A stretch of DNA of 64,000 nucleotides from JBBSUQ01 sp964389755. Its GTDB lineage: Bacteria; Bacteroidota; Bacteroidia; Flavobacteriales_D; Crocinitomicaceae. This document shows, one piece after another, positions 51,224 through 61,192 of this stretch. The notes beneath the pieces are model-generated. The model worked only from the letters and a program-made list of their open reading frames with translations. It was not told where the DNA came from and searched no databases. Position 1 is the first letter of the stretch; every line of letters begins with the position of its first letter. The position numbers and the translations under genes were made by a program. The stretch is from the NCBI GenBank assembly GCA_964389755.1, contig CAYMEW010000009.1:37371-101370 (forward strand), read 5' to 3'.

Positions 51224-52561
51224 TCAGTCCTCATTTTTCAACATGCGATAGATGGTCGTTTGCCCGATGCCGAGTTTTTCAGCCACAAGTTTAATATTCT
51301 TCTCGTATTTGTTCAGAAAAATATCGAGGATCTTGCGGTTGTACTCGCGCATGGTTAGTTCATCGCCCATTACTTCGGTCATGATTCCTGCGGAACTGAG
51401 CATAATGTCTTCAGGGTGGATCTCATCGCTATTGGCAAGTACCACTGCGAGTTCCATAACCGATCTTAACTCGCGGATGTTTCCCGGCCACGAGTAACTT
51501 TTCAATTTCAGACGTGCCGTTTCTGAAAGGTGTTTTTCCGGGAGTTGGTTTTCGGTACAAAACCGGCTGATAAATGCTTTTGCGAGAATAAATAGGTCGT
51601 TACCGCGCTCACGCAAGGGCGGAAGTTGAATGGGCAAACCGAATAAGCGATAATAAAGGTCTTCCCGAAAACGTCCCTGTTTCACTTCCTCGCGCAGGTC
51701 TTTATGCGTAGCCACAATAATGCGGCAATTAAAAGTGATGGGATGGTTCGAGCCCACGCGCGTTACCTCGCGTTCTTGTAGGGCACGCAATAATTTAGCC
51801 TGGAAATTAATATCCATTTCCGCGATCTCATCCAGGAAGAGAGTTCCGCCGTTTGCCTCTTCGAACTTTCCCTTGCGCGTATAGGCCGCACCTGTAAAAG
51901 AACCTTTTTCATGTCCGAATAACTCACTCTCAAACAGTTCACGCGGTATGGCGGCAACGTTCACGGCTATGAAAGGTTCATTTTTGGTTTTCGAATTAAA
52001 GTGAATGGCTTTGGCGACCACTTCTTTACCCGTTCCGGTTTCACCGGTGATGGATACAACAATGTTTGTGGAGACGGCTTTGGAAAGTAACCGAAAGACC
52101 TTGCGGATCGAATCACTGTTCCCGAGGATTGTTTTTGAAAAATCGTATTTGTGCTCTACTTCCTGTTCGAGTGTGGCAATGCGATTTTCAAGGGTCTTTT
52201 GCCGGAGTGAGTGCGTAACCGCGTTGAGGAGTCGGTCGCGGATGTTTTTACTTTTCACAATGTAATCGAAAGCACCGGATTGTAAAAGGGAAACGGCTGT
52301 CTCGATGTCTTCCTGCTCGGAAATTACGATGACGTCAATATGATCGTTGACCTGACGGATCCGTTGAAGCAACTCATCGCCGGTCATGTCGGGCAGACGG
52401 TAATCGATCGTTATGAGGTCCGGTGCTTCGTGCAGCTGTGCAAGTACTTCTTTACCGGTAAGAAAGGAGTGTACCTCGTAATCGGGGTTCAGCGAAAGGT
52501 TGTGAACAATTAGTTTGTTATACCACTCGTTGTCTTCTACTACAAAAATCCGGTGTGTCAT
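51224..52561 (-). CDS. Sigma-54-dependent response regulator (NtrC family)
   Basis: 445 residues. Receiver domain with phospho-acceptor D53 (L-I-T-I-D-Y-R-L-P), AAA+ domain with Walker A G-E-T-G-T-G-K-E, the sigma-54 contact loop G-S-F-T-G-A (variant of GAFTGA), Walker B T-L-F-L-D-E-I-A-E and R-fingers, then a Fis-type HTH (V-A-E-K-L-G-I-G-Q-T-T-I-Y-R-M-L). Cognate kinase is most likely the adjacent hybrid kinase. A near-consensus box TAGTTTTA (52566-52573) ends 4 nt before the ATG. Confidence 0.93.
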   Translation of the reverse strand: MTHRIFVVEDNEWYNKLIVHNLSLNPDYEVHSFLTGKEVLAQLHEAPDLITIDYRLPDMTGDELLQRIRQVNDHIDVIVISEQEDIETAVSLLQSGAFDYIVKSKNIRDRLLNAVTHSLRQKTLENRIATLEQEVEHKYDFSKTILGNSDSIRKVFRLLSKAVSTNIVVSITGETGTGKEVVAKAIHFNSKTKNEPFIAVNVAAIPRELFESELFGHEKGSFTGAAYTRKGKFEEANGGTLFLDEIAEMDINFQAKLLRALQEREVTRVGSNHPITFNCRIIVATHKDLREEVKQGRFREDLYYRLFGLPIQLPPLRERGNDLFILAKAFISRFCTENQLPEKHLSETARLKLKSYSWPGNIRELRSVMELAVVLANSDEIHPEDIMLSSAGIMTEVMGDELTMREYNRKILDIFLNKYEKNIKLVAEKLGIGQTTIYRMLKNED

Positions 52562-52616
52562 GCTGTAAAACTATGTTAAATAAACAGCCTGAAACCTCTT
52601 TTTGGTATTCGCAGGA

Positions 52617-54986
52617 TTATTTTTTGAGTTTTTTTAACGCTTCGATGATCTCACCGGTGTAAAGCAGAACCTGGTCCAATACGGGGGCAACCTTGTCTTT
52701 TTCCTTTTCCGCTTCTCGCTCAAGGTATTTTAACTGGCTGTAAAGTGCGTGCGCTTCGATATGCTTACAGGGTGAAGCGATCTTATGGGCCTGGTCGGAC
52801 AGCATCTTCCAGTTTTTATCGGCAAAGGCCAGTTCCATGGCTTCAGTTCCTTCACGCGTGGTCCGGATGAATGTATCGATCATATCATCCAGGAAATGCG
52901 CGTCGCCATGGCTGAGCTGAACGAGCGAATCCAGGTTGAAACTTTGTTTTGTAGCTTCCGTCGCCTGTTCAATTGTGCTTTGGGAACTTTTTTGTTCGAC
53001 CGGAATAGAGCGGTCCTTAAGAAAAGGTCGTATCAGTTCTTCGAGTTCCCGACGCGAAAAGGGTTTTAATAGTGCACCTGTAAACCCGAGTTCACTGAAA
53101 CGTATTTTTTCAGCTTCGGTGAGACTGGCCGATACGGCAAACACAGGAAGGTCAGGATGCTCCTTTCGCAACTCGATGATCGTCTGTTCTCCATCCAGTT
53201 CGGGCATCCGGATATCCATTAATACAAGTTCGGGCTCATCTTCGCTGCCATCCAGAATTGCCAGGACTTCCAGGCCATTTATCGCTTCTGAGATCCGCGC
53301 ATTTTGCTTCTGGAGAATCATACGCAAAAGTTTGCGATTGTATTCTTCGTCATCGGCAATGAGTACATGTAATTCCTGGAGGTCGGTCGTTTGTTGAACC
53401 TGTTCCTCGGATTTAGTCTTAAGAACTTCTTTGTTAGCAGGACGTAGCGGAAGAGAGAAGCGGATAAGCGTGCCACGATTCTTTTCACTTTCAACAGTGA
53501 TTGTTCCGTCCTGCAACTCGATCAGTTTTTTACTAATGGAAAGACCAAGGCCGGTACCGCGAAAAGCGCCCTGTTCACTTCCCTGTTCGTAATCATCGAA
53601 AAGGCGTTTCATTTGTTCCTCTGACATCCCGACACCAGTATCACGAATCTCAAAGTTGAGCGTACCCTCCCGGTTGTCCACGTGGATTGTAACCGTACCG
53701 CTTTTAGTGAACTTCAAAGCGTTTCCGCCGAGGTTCAGCAGAATTTGTTGTAAGCGGATATCATCGCCTTTCACAGCCTTTTCGAGTTCCGGATCGATGT
53801 CTGCAATGAGTTTGTTCCTGGTCTTTTTCGCGATCGGGCGGAGGAGATCGATACTTTGGCGCAAGACATCGGCAGGGGAGAATACGCGTTCGGATAAATC
53901 GAACTTGCCGGCCTCCATTTTAGCCAGGTCCAGCAGGTCGTTGACGAGATAGATCAAATTGCGGGAAGACTGGTAAATGATCTGGGCTTTCTGGAACTGG
54001 CTTCTGTTCAGGTCGTCTTCAAGTAATTGCTCCGCAAAACCCTGGATCGCGTGCAAAGGCGTTCGCAATTCGTGATTCATGTTTGCGAAAAAGTGCTGTT
54101 TCGTAGCTGCAAGTTCTTCGGTTCTGCGTTTGGCTTCCAGCAAACGCTGCCGGTGTTCGCGCTCCTTCCTGATAAAATTGTAAATGGTAAAACCGAGTAA
54201 CAGGATAAGTACGATCGTGAAAATGGTATACATGGAAACCAGTGTGTTGGTCAGTCCGGTCGTTTCTTCGGCACGCTTACTACGCGCCGCTGCCGATTGC
54301 ATTTCCTGCATTTCAAGTTCGGTGATCAACCCGTTGATAACATCGTTTTGAGCCAAGATAGCGTCTGACATGGAGAAATAGAGGTCGTTCTCACGTTGTA
54401 TGCGCCTTTGTTCCCTGCGGGATATGGATTTGATATCTTCCGCAATACGGGACACCTGTATCGTATCGGCAGCACTTCCTTTATTTTTTCCGGAAAAGAT
54501 CCGTTTTAACAGACTGGGCCTGTCTTCCTCGCTTTCGGCGGAGCGTTGCAGGCTATCTGCTTTACTGCTCACCAGTGAGACATAATGCCGCGAAAGATCG
54601 TTTTGCAGGTGAATGAGGCTGTCCAGTAAGGCATTGCGCTTCACGATCTGTGTCGTTAGGGCATCGAGTAATGGTTCTTTTTTAAAAATAGAATCCAGGT
54701 GCACACGCGCAGTGGCGATTTTGTCGACTGAATGCAGGTACTTCGCCAGGTAGTCTTTTCTGCCTGTGATAATGTAAGCGCTGGAAAAGTTCTCGGACTG
54801 CGACAACTCATTCTTCAGGTCTTTCAGGGCCAGCATGCGTTGGTCGCGATTGGCGTCCTGCTCTACGTTCCGGATCACAGCAGTCAGGTTGCGGTATACA
54901 AGTACGCCGGATACACTGACGACGACGATCAGTAATAAAAGAAATAGTACGAGTCTGCGCTCAAAACGAATTTTTCCAGTTCTCAT
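52617..54986 (-). CDS. Membrane hybrid sensor histidine kinase (HK-REC-HPt)
   Basis: 789 residues. Two membrane segments (about 11-32 and 250-272) enclose a ~215-residue helical sensor of CHASE3-like texture. HisKA has His305 in M-N-H-E-L-R-T-P-L, then HATPase_c (G-T-G-L-G-L-S), a receiver domain (V-L-M-D-I-R-M-P-E-L) and a C-terminal HPt domain with His734 (D-Q-A-H-K-I-A-S). A His-Asp-His phosphorelay to the sigma-54 regulator 55 nt downstream is plausible. The signal is unknown. Confidence 0.92.
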   Translation of the reverse strand: MRTGKIRFERRLVLFLLLLIVVVSVSGVLVYRNLTAVIRNVEQDANRDQRMLALKDLKNELSQSENFSSAYIITGRKDYLAKYLHSVDKIATARVHLDSIFKKEPLLDALTTQIVKRNALLDSLIHLQNDLSRHYVSLVSSKADSLQRSAESEEDRPSLLKRIFSGKNKGSAADTIQVSRIAEDIKSISRREQRRIQRENDLYFSMSDAILAQNDVINGLITELEMQEMQSAAARSKRAEETTGLTNTLVSMYTIFTIVLILLLGFTIYNFIRKEREHRQRLLEAKRRTEELAATKQHFFANMNHELRTPLHAIQGFAEQLLEDDLNRSQFQKAQIIYQSSRNLIYLVNDLLDLAKMEAGKFDLSERVFSPADVLRQSIDLLRPIAKKTRNKLIADIDPELEKAVKGDDIRLQQILLNLGGNALKFTKSGTVTIHVDNREGTLNFEIRDTGVGMSEEQMKRLFDDYEQGSEQGAFRGTGLGLSISKKLIELQDGTITVESEKNRGTLIRFSLPLRPANKEVLKTKSEEQVQQTTDLQELHVLIADDEEYNRKLLRMILQKQNARISEAINGLEVLAILDGSEDEPELVLMDIRMPELDGEQTIIELRKEHPDLPVFAVSASLTEAEKIRFSELGFTGALLKPFSRRELEELIRPFLKDRSIPVEQKSSQSTIEQATEATKQSFNLDSLVQLSHGDAHFLDDMIDTFIRTTREGTEAMELAFADKNWKMLSDQAHKIASPCKHIEAHALYSQLKYLEREAEKEKDKVAPVLDQVLLYTGEIIEALKKLKK

Positions 54987-55097
54987 GAGGTCCGTGAATT
55001 AACGCGATTCATCAGGCCGGTAAATGCCCCATGTCAAAATACGTTTTCGAAAGCGTTCGCGATTCGCTTTTAAGAAAATTTAATGTTTTAAACACCC

Positions 55098-55166
55098 TTA
55101 TTTTGTAAATGCGGTAAAGGCAAACGCGATCACAAATGCCAGTAATATGATTCCGATCCTTTTCAT
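55098..55166 (-). CDS. Possible 22-residue membrane peptide
   Basis: ATG at 55166 encodes M-K-R-I-G-I-I-L-L-A then F-V-I-A-F-A-F-T-A-F and T-K, a hydrophobic helix with a basic start. It occupies the otherwise empty 320-bp gap between the hybrid kinase and msrA. Short ORFs of this type can arise by chance, although the clean transmembrane composition is suggestive. A short hairpin with AAAGCG/CGCTTT arms (55050-55070) lies nearby; nothing else is seen in the gap. Confidence 0.32.
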   Translation of the reverse strand: MKRIGIILLAFVIAFAFTAFTK

Positions 55167-55306
55167 ACTCTCTATTTTTTATTCGTGGTGAAAGCAGAAA
55201 GTATTCCGTCGTCGTTTATTTGTTTAGCTAATTGAAAATCAAATATTTACTTTAATACTGGTTGTGAGTTCCTTTTAAAATTGAAAGGATCTTTTTCAAA
55301 ATGGTA

Positions 55307-55957
55307 TTATTTGAGTAGTTCGGGATGTTTATCCTGGAATTCCCGGATACGCGGTATCGATACGGATTGAACATATCCGTCGTTCGGATGGTTTTTGACG
55401 TAATTTTGGTGATAATCTTCGGCGAGGTAAAATCCGGAGAATGGAACGACCTGTGTGGTAATGCGCGGAAACTGTTTTTCGGCCAGTAATTGTGCAATAT
55501 AATCTTCTGCCAGTTTCTTTTCGCGTGCATTCGTATAGAAGATTACCGAACGATACTGCGTACCAATGTCCGGACCCTGCCGGTTGGGTGTGGTCGGATC
55601 CTGCGAGGCAAAAAACACTTTTAACAGCGTCTCGTAAGAAACAACGGTCGAATCGTAATAAATTTTCACGGATTCGGCGTGTTGAGTGGTCCCGCTGCTG
55701 ACCTGTCTGTATGTGGCGGTTTCCTCACTTCCGCCCGCAAAACCGGATTCCACTTCGCTAACTCCCTTAACGGATTCGAAAACGGCTTCCACGCACCAGA
55801 AACAACCGCTTGCAAAATAAGCTACGGCATTCCCTTTTGGCTTTGCGGAACTAGTGCCCGACTGCTTAATTCCGGACGTTTGAGTTTGAGTGTCGGTGGA
55901 ATGAGCACAGGCGAAAAAAGTCATGCAGCTCACCAGGATATAAACAAATGCTTTCAT
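55307..55957 (-). CDS. msrA: Peptide methionine-S-sulfoxide reductase, lipoprotein form
   Basis: 216 residues. A lipobox F-F-A-C (C17) and a Ser/Thr-rich linker precede the MsrA domain, with catalytic C52 in G-C-F-W-C, then G-G-x and Y-H-Q-N-Y motifs. It repairs oxidised Met in the periplasm. No MsrB domain is fused, and no thioredoxin partner is adjacent. Confidence 0.94.
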   Translation of the reverse strand: MKAFVYILVSCMTFFACAHSTDTQTQTSGIKQSGTSSAKPKGNAVAYFASGCFWCVEAVFESVKGVSEVESGFAGGSEETATYRQVSSGTTQHAESVKIYYDSTVVSYETLLKVFFASQDPTTPNRQGPDIGTQYRSVIFYTNAREKKLAEDYIAQLLAEKQFPRITTQVVPFSGFYLAEDYHQNYVKNHPNDGYVQSVSIPRIREFQDKHPELLK

Positions 55958-55999
55958 ACTATATTAACGTATAAAGGCAGTTTTTGGTTTTAGATGAGG

Positions 56000-57829
56000 C
56001 TAATTTTCCCAGAGTTCTTCCTGCCCGTCACCACGCAGGTTTCTCAGGCGTTTACGGGCTTCCACGCTGTACAGACTTCCGGGGTGTTCGAACAGGAGCT
56101 TGCGAAGGTATTCAAGTGCTGTTTCGTTGTCGTGCAAATGGTCCTGGTAAATCACGGCCAGTCCGTAGAGCGCATCGTCGGCAAGAATATCGCCTTCATG
56201 GTATTTCAGTAATTCCTGGTAATAGCTAACGGCCTCTTCCCATTTTCCCTGTTTCTCCATAGCCTGAGCTTTGCGCAACTCGATCTCGTCTCCAAGACTG
56301 TGATACGGAAATTCCACGATTATACTGTCGTACAATGCAAAGGCTTCGTTATACCGGTGCTGTTCGAGTAACAGGTCCGCATTGGCAAACCAGGTCATTG
56401 CCTGGTAATTACTGTCCAGCCCGAAATTATCTGTGATCAGCAATGAAAGTTGCATGGCGTCGTTGGCGATGAGCCGGGAAGTGGACTCTTTCAATACGTC
56501 CAACTGCGACTGTGCAAAATCGAATTCCCCATCAAAATAAAAGATACGTGCATTCTTAAACTTTGCCTCCTGCCCGATGATCTCGTATTCAAAATCTTTC
56601 TGTACCTGCATGTAATACAGCGAGGCCTGCCAAATGTCTCCGTGAAGGACGAGGATGTCTGCCAACTGCATTTTTGCTTCGGCGCGTTGCATATCCGTAA
56701 GACCGTTGGTAGCCAGTAATTTTTCAAGATTTTCCGTCGCTTCCGCGGAACGGTTGGCATAGAATGCCAAAATATGCGCCTGTTCGATGATCAGTGGCGC
56801 CGTGCGGCTTCCATATCCGTTTCGGGTTATTGCGCGCTCGTAAGCTGCCACAGTCGTATTGATCTCTTCACCTGTAAAGTTCCGGTTCGTGGTAGCTTCC
56901 CGGAACAGCGTATTGAGCATGGCACTTTCGGCCCGGAAAAAATAAATGTTTTTCTCCCCGAGATCCATAACATACTGGAATGCTTTGCGCGCCACCCGGA
57001 AATTTTTGTTCTCAAGGGCCATTTTACCGAGTTCCATCACGCGATTCCCTTCGCCATTCTCGCGTTTGTCGAGGGCCTCCACCTGAACGAGTGCCGCATC
57101 AAAGTTCTGTTTTTGGAGCAGGAGCCAAATCAGCATTTCGGAGTAAATGACCTCGTTCGGATGTTTTTGAACACGCTCGAGTAACTTTTGGCGAAGCATT
57201 GTATATTCTTCATCACTATCCTCCGTAAAATCAATGCGCCGTGCAAGTTGGGTCTGGATCGTAAGCTGGTAGGAAGGAAAGCGATCCAGAAGATCGAGGT
57301 ATTCATCGATCATCCTGCCCGTATTGCCCTGCAGGCTGTAAATCTCGGCAAACTGGAAGTTCAGCGGGTATTCGGATTTCAACAGTTTCCGGCCGCGTTC
57401 CAGCGTGCGCAATGCGAGGTCGTACTTATTCCGGTTCCGGAAAGAAGTATACGTATTTACGATGAGGTTTGCATTGCCCACCAGCGACTCGATCATTTCG
57501 TCGTAAATCTTCGCGGCTTTGTCGTTATCACCCTGGTCCTCGTAAAGTTGCCCGAGCATTACCTGGTATTCGAGATCGTACGGATTCTGGTTGACCTGCT
57601 TCTTCAGCATTTTTTCGGCCGACTTTTCATCGCCGTTTTGCAGCAGGCACTCATAGTAACGAAGAAAAATATAGCGCGACGGTTCCTGGCGAAACAACTT
57701 TTCGTAATATTCCTGTGCTTTTACAAAGTCACCCTTGGTATAGTAATAATCCGCCAGTTGCTGGTCCGTTCCCTGCGCGGAAGCGAACAGGCTGCCAAAA
57801 ACGATCAGTATGGTGAGTAGTTTGCGCAT
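56000..57829 (-). CDS. Exported TPR-repeat protein
   Basis: 609 residues with a signal peptide (about 1-18, F-A-S-A-Q). Multiple tetratricopeptide repeats fill the protein, for example L-A-D-Y-Y-Y-T-K-G-D-F-V-K-A-Q-E-Y-Y near the start and Y-R-K-L-L-F-E-H-P-G-S at the end. Probably a periplasmic scaffold, of the kind found with envelope assembly genes. Its ATG touches the stop of the lipoprotein gene upstream, so the two are co-expressed. Confidence 0.87.
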   Translation of the reverse strand: MRKLLTILIVFGSLFASAQGTDQQLADYYYTKGDFVKAQEYYEKLFRQEPSRYIFLRYYECLLQNGDEKSAEKMLKKQVNQNPYDLEYQVMLGQLYEDQGDNDKAAKIYDEMIESLVGNANLIVNTYTSFRNRNKYDLALRTLERGRKLLKSEYPLNFQFAEIYSLQGNTGRMIDEYLDLLDRFPSYQLTIQTQLARRIDFTEDSDEEYTMLRQKLLERVQKHPNEVIYSEMLIWLLLQKQNFDAALVQVEALDKRENGEGNRVMELGKMALENKNFRVARKAFQYVMDLGEKNIYFFRAESAMLNTLFREATTNRNFTGEEINTTVAAYERAITRNGYGSRTAPLIIEQAHILAFYANRSAEATENLEKLLATNGLTDMQRAEAKMQLADILVLHGDIWQASLYYMQVQKDFEYEIIGQEAKFKNARIFYFDGEFDFAQSQLDVLKESTSRLIANDAMQLSLLITDNFGLDSNYQAMTWFANADLLLEQHRYNEAFALYDSIIVEFPYHSLGDEIELRKAQAMEKQGKWEEAVSYYQELLKYHEGDILADDALYGLAVIYQDHLHDNETALEYLRKLLFEHPGSLYSVEARKRLRNLRGDGQEELWEN

Positions 57830-58375
57830 TTACTTAACCTGTGTTGCCTTTAGATTTTGAGCGAACAGTTCAACTTCCGGGTTGAGCGTTGTATAGGTTT
57901 CTTCGACCTCCCGGTAACTTTCCTGGTACTCTGTGATTAATAAACGAAGATCGTGCACATTATTGCGTTCCTGGCGGAGGTAACCAGCGTATTTATCGCG
58001 CGCACCGTCACCGTGTTTCATGTCCTCCCACAACTTTTTCAATTGCTCACGTTCATTTTCGATCGCTTTGCGCAACATCGGGTAAGATTGGGACAGCGGT
58101 TCGAGCAACAGATATGATTTCTTCCAGCGCTTGAGGTTGCGGGCCGTTTCCAGTGGAAGTGTGTCGGACAGGTATCCGGACTTGATCTGCTGATCCGTTT
58201 GCTGCATTTCTGCCTGGCGTTTTTCCATCGTTTCAAACGTATGTGCGTCGAGTACCTGCCCAAGGCTGTCAAGTGTTCCCTGCAGGGTGTCGATCTCATT
58301 CAGCATTTCCTTTTTTCGGAAGTCCGAACACGAAACGAGGGTCAGTATTGTCATAAAAAGAAGTATCGGCCGCAT
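57830..58375 (-). CDS. Helical lipoprotein of unknown function
   Basis: 181 residues from ATG 58375 with lipobox L-V-S-C (about residue 16). The mature part is mostly helical with coiled-coil character (K-E-M-L-N-E-I-D-T-L-Q-G-T-L-D and later R-E-V-E-E-T-Y-T-T-L). An in-frame ATG at 58420 would bury the signal peptide and overlap the AsmA-like gene end. Located between the AsmA-like gene and the TPR gene, in their operon. Confidence 0.75.
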   Translation of the reverse strand: MRPILLFMTILTLVSCSDFRKKEMLNEIDTLQGTLDSLGQVLDAHTFETMEKRQAEMQQTDQQIKSGYLSDTLPLETARNLKRWKKSYLLLEPLSQSYPMLRKAIENEREQLKKLWEDMKHGDGARDKYAGYLRQERNNVHDLRLLITEYQESYREVEETYTTLNPEVELFAQNLKATQVK

Positions 58376-58422
58376 ACCTTGATTTTGGATAAAAATAAAC
58401 ATTCCTGTGCGAAGCAGCATGT

Positions 58423-61098
58423 TCAGTCGCTGAAAAGCTCAAATTCTTCGGACTCTTCCGCTTCCTTCTGCTTTTTCCACTTGTTGAGGATGTTATTGAC
58501 GGGTGTTTCCTTTTTCTGCTTCTCCTGTTTTTCGGATTCCTGCATTTCTTCGTGCTCTTTTTTATCAAATTGCAGGATGAGTTCTTCTTTCGGCTTTTCG
58601 TGTTGCTGGTATTTCTGTACGGTCGTATCTTTGCGGAACAAACCGAATTCGTCCTTGAGTATGGACTTGGCTTCGTCTTTGGCAGCTTCCCGGTTTTCGC
58701 GCACCTGCTCTTTTTGACTTTCCGTATCCCAGGAGATCTCGGGCGAATCGAGATTCCCGTACATCCGAATAAAGATCCGTACGCCCGTTCCGTCATCGCT
58801 TACCTGGCCGAATTCGCTCTCATCTTTTCGTTGTTTTAAATCCCGGAAACGGAAGTCAAAGTGATAGTCAATGTCGTTGTTGAAAGTATGCGTACCGTTC
58901 AGGGAAATGTCCAGCGCACTGCTGCGAATTGTCATTTCGGGGATTTCGATGCGGCTGTTGCGTATCAGGATCGTATTCTCCAGGGTTTCGAAACGCAGAT
59001 CCTGCAATTTGCTGCCGAAATTGTCGATGTTGTTTTTCTTCAGGACCAGCCGTGCCGAAGAACTTTTCACACTCTTTACGATCTCTTCGAAAGCCGTAAC
59101 GTGTTGCAGACGCCCGTCGCTTACTTTCAGGTGAATTTGCGAGCGGATACCGGAGTGAACAATACCGTTACGCATGTCGAAAGGAGCCTCGAATATGAGT
59201 TCGACTGATGCTTTACCGCTAATATTATCGCGCGAAATGACCTGCTGGTCGAAATCGTTCCATTCATGGAACAAAGCCTTGAAATCGATATTGGAAGACT
59301 GTGCATTTGTACTGATAAGGAATACTTCCGGACTTCGCTCCTCGATGATCAGGGAGGCGTTGACCTGTGCTCCGGCATTCGAAAGTGCCAGTTCCGGGAA
59401 ACTCAGCCGCCGGTTCCCGATGCGCATGTTGCTGCTGATCTTCTCGAAATGATGGTTTTCGTAAACGAGGTCATTGACCCGTAACTCGAGGTTGCCCTGT
59501 ACGTTTTGGGGAAGAATGTAGCTTCGTCCGTCCTCGATCTTTTGGGCTTCCGTTGTACTCGCCAGGTCCTGCAAGTTGATGCGCCTGCTGTCCAGGCTCA
59601 TGGAAACCAGTAATTCGTCCTGTTGCGCCAGGTACTTTTTAAGTTGCCGGAAAAGTCCGTTCACATGCAGATCACTGCTTCCGATCTTGAGGCGAATGTC
59701 TTCCATGCCGGCCTCGTCATTGCGCAGGTAGACCTGTCCGCTCAGGTCGCGGTAAACACGTTTGTCACCCGTAAGCCGTGCCTCGATGCCATTCAGTTTC
59801 AGGCTGCCCTCGCATTTTCGCACGTCGTAACGATTGTCTTCGCCGTATAACTTCCGGATCAGGAAATCACTGTTTACCTGCACGTTCCCGCTTACGGAAT
59901 CAATGTAAGGAAGCCGGAAAAGACTGTGCACAACACCCAGGTCCAGCGAACCTTTGGCACTGCCCTCGAACAAAGGTGTCGAAAAGTCTGTGATCAGGAG
60001 TTTGCCCTCGAAAGGCCCGCCCACCGTGTTAAATCGAATATCTGAGAGTTTTAAGAACTCCCGGCTTTTGCCACCGACGCTTGAATAGTTCCCGTTTACC
60101 GAAATATTGCGCAATTTCAGCTTGCGCGTCGGTTCGGTCAGGTTGCCATTGCGCACGCCGAACGTACAGGCAACTTCCACAGGGGCGTTCTTCGCATTTT
60201 TTCCGCGGATATCGGCATTGAAATGAACAGTTCCGCTGCCGCTGAATTGCCGCACGCTTTCCATTTCTGCCAGCGCAAAGTTATTGGCCACGTCCTGCAA
60301 CCGGAGATTCTCGGAGCGGACCGTGAAATGAATGTCGCTCGAATCCACGAGCCCTTTGACCCGGAAAGGCAGGTTCTCCACAAGTACACGTGTGTCCTTC
60401 AGTTCAAACTGGTCCTGCGAACCGCGCACGGCAATAGCCAGGTCGAGACGGACCTTTTTGTTCGTAAGTAACGTAACTTGTCCGCTGCGGGCAGAAGCCA
60501 CACGCAGGTTCGATTGCGCACGCAGGGTAAAATCCTGCTCGGAAAAAGCACCCGACAAACGCATATCGTGCAGCTCGGTCGAATAGAATTGCTGAGTCGC
60601 CACATTGTTGTATTCAACCCGAAGGTCCTCGGCGACGACATCCTTTAGTTCCAGCGTAAAGCGCGAAGCAGTGGTATCGGCAGATTCCCGAATGATGTCG
60701 TAGTTCTCGTTTCCCGATGAATCAATGCGTAATTTGAGCGTGCCCGGCGAAATTTCGAGTTCCTTTACATCGTATTTTTCATTCCATACGTCTAGCGGAT
60801 TGAACTTCAGACGAAGACGTTCGGTGTATAACAGGGTGTCCGGAACGGAGGTCGAATCCAGCGGATCGGCAATATATACGTTATGAAAATCAACGGAAAG
60901 ATTGGGGAAAGAGCCCCAGAATGCCAGGTCGACTTTCGATACTTTGACCTCTGCATTCAGATTTTTGTTCACTTCACGGATCACGTAGTTGCAGATCTCA
61001 TCCCGGAAAATGTAAACGCACAGGGTAATGAGCAGGCACAAACTCCCGATAATCCCCAAAGTCCATTTGGCTATTTTCCACCACATTCGGCCCCGCAT
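58423..61098 (-). CDS. AsmA-like family protein
   Basis: 891 residues. One N-terminal membrane anchor (about 8-30), then the AsmA N-terminal motif (N-K-N-L-N-A-E-V-K-V-S-K-V-D-L and L-S-V-D-F-H-N-V-Y-I-A-D-P), long beta-rich repeats, an AsmA_2-like C-terminal region (L-K-V-S-D-G-R-L) and a Lys/Glu-rich end. Family members bridge inner and outer membranes and are linked to phospholipid transport and envelope homeostasis. An exact -7 box lies 7 nt before the ATG. Confidence 0.85.
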   Translation of the reverse strand: MRGRMWWKIAKWTLGIIGSLCLLITLCVYIFRDEICNYVIREVNKNLNAEVKVSKVDLAFWGSFPNLSVDFHNVYIADPLDSTSVPDTLLYTERLRLKFNPLDVWNEKYDVKELEISPGTLKLRIDSSGNENYDIIRESADTTASRFTLELKDVVAEDLRVEYNNVATQQFYSTELHDMRLSGAFSEQDFTLRAQSNLRVASARSGQVTLLTNKKVRLDLAIAVRGSQDQFELKDTRVLVENLPFRVKGLVDSSDIHFTVRSENLRLQDVANNFALAEMESVRQFSGSGTVHFNADIRGKNAKNAPVEVACTFGVRNGNLTEPTRKLKLRNISVNGNYSSVGGKSREFLKLSDIRFNTVGGPFEGKLLITDFSTPLFEGSAKGSLDLGVVHSLFRLPYIDSVSGNVQVNSDFLIRKLYGEDNRYDVRKCEGSLKLNGIEARLTGDKRVYRDLSGQVYLRNDEAGMEDIRLKIGSSDLHVNGLFRQLKKYLAQQDELLVSMSLDSRRINLQDLASTTEAQKIEDGRSYILPQNVQGNLELRVNDLVYENHHFEKISSNMRIGNRRLSFPELALSNAGAQVNASLIIEERSPEVFLISTNAQSSNIDFKALFHEWNDFDQQVISRDNISGKASVELIFEAPFDMRNGIVHSGIRSQIHLKVSDGRLQHVTAFEEIVKSVKSSSARLVLKKNNIDNFGSKLQDLRFETLENTILIRNSRIEIPEMTIRSSALDISLNGTHTFNNDIDYHFDFRFRDLKQRKDESEFGQVSDDGTGVRIFIRMYGNLDSPEISWDTESQKEQVRENREAAKDEAKSILKDEFGLFRKDTTVQKYQQHEKPKEELILQFDKKEHEEMQESEKQEKQKKETPVNNILNKWKKQKEAEESEEFELFSD

Positions 61099-61105
61099 AT
61101 ACTAA

Positions 61106-61113
61106 CAAATTTA
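61106..61113 (-). promoter_or_regulatory. -7 box TAAATTTG, AsmA-like operon
   Basis: An exact TAnnTTTG match on the minus strand ending 7 nt before ATG 61098. A TTG occurs 25 nt farther upstream (61141-61139), slightly too far for a normal -33. Confidence 0.58.
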
Positions 61114-61192
61114 ACGTGTAATTATCCGTGTCCGGAAACAAGCGCTTTAAGTTATTAACGCAGCGATGTGGGTGAATGTTACACGCTCTTCA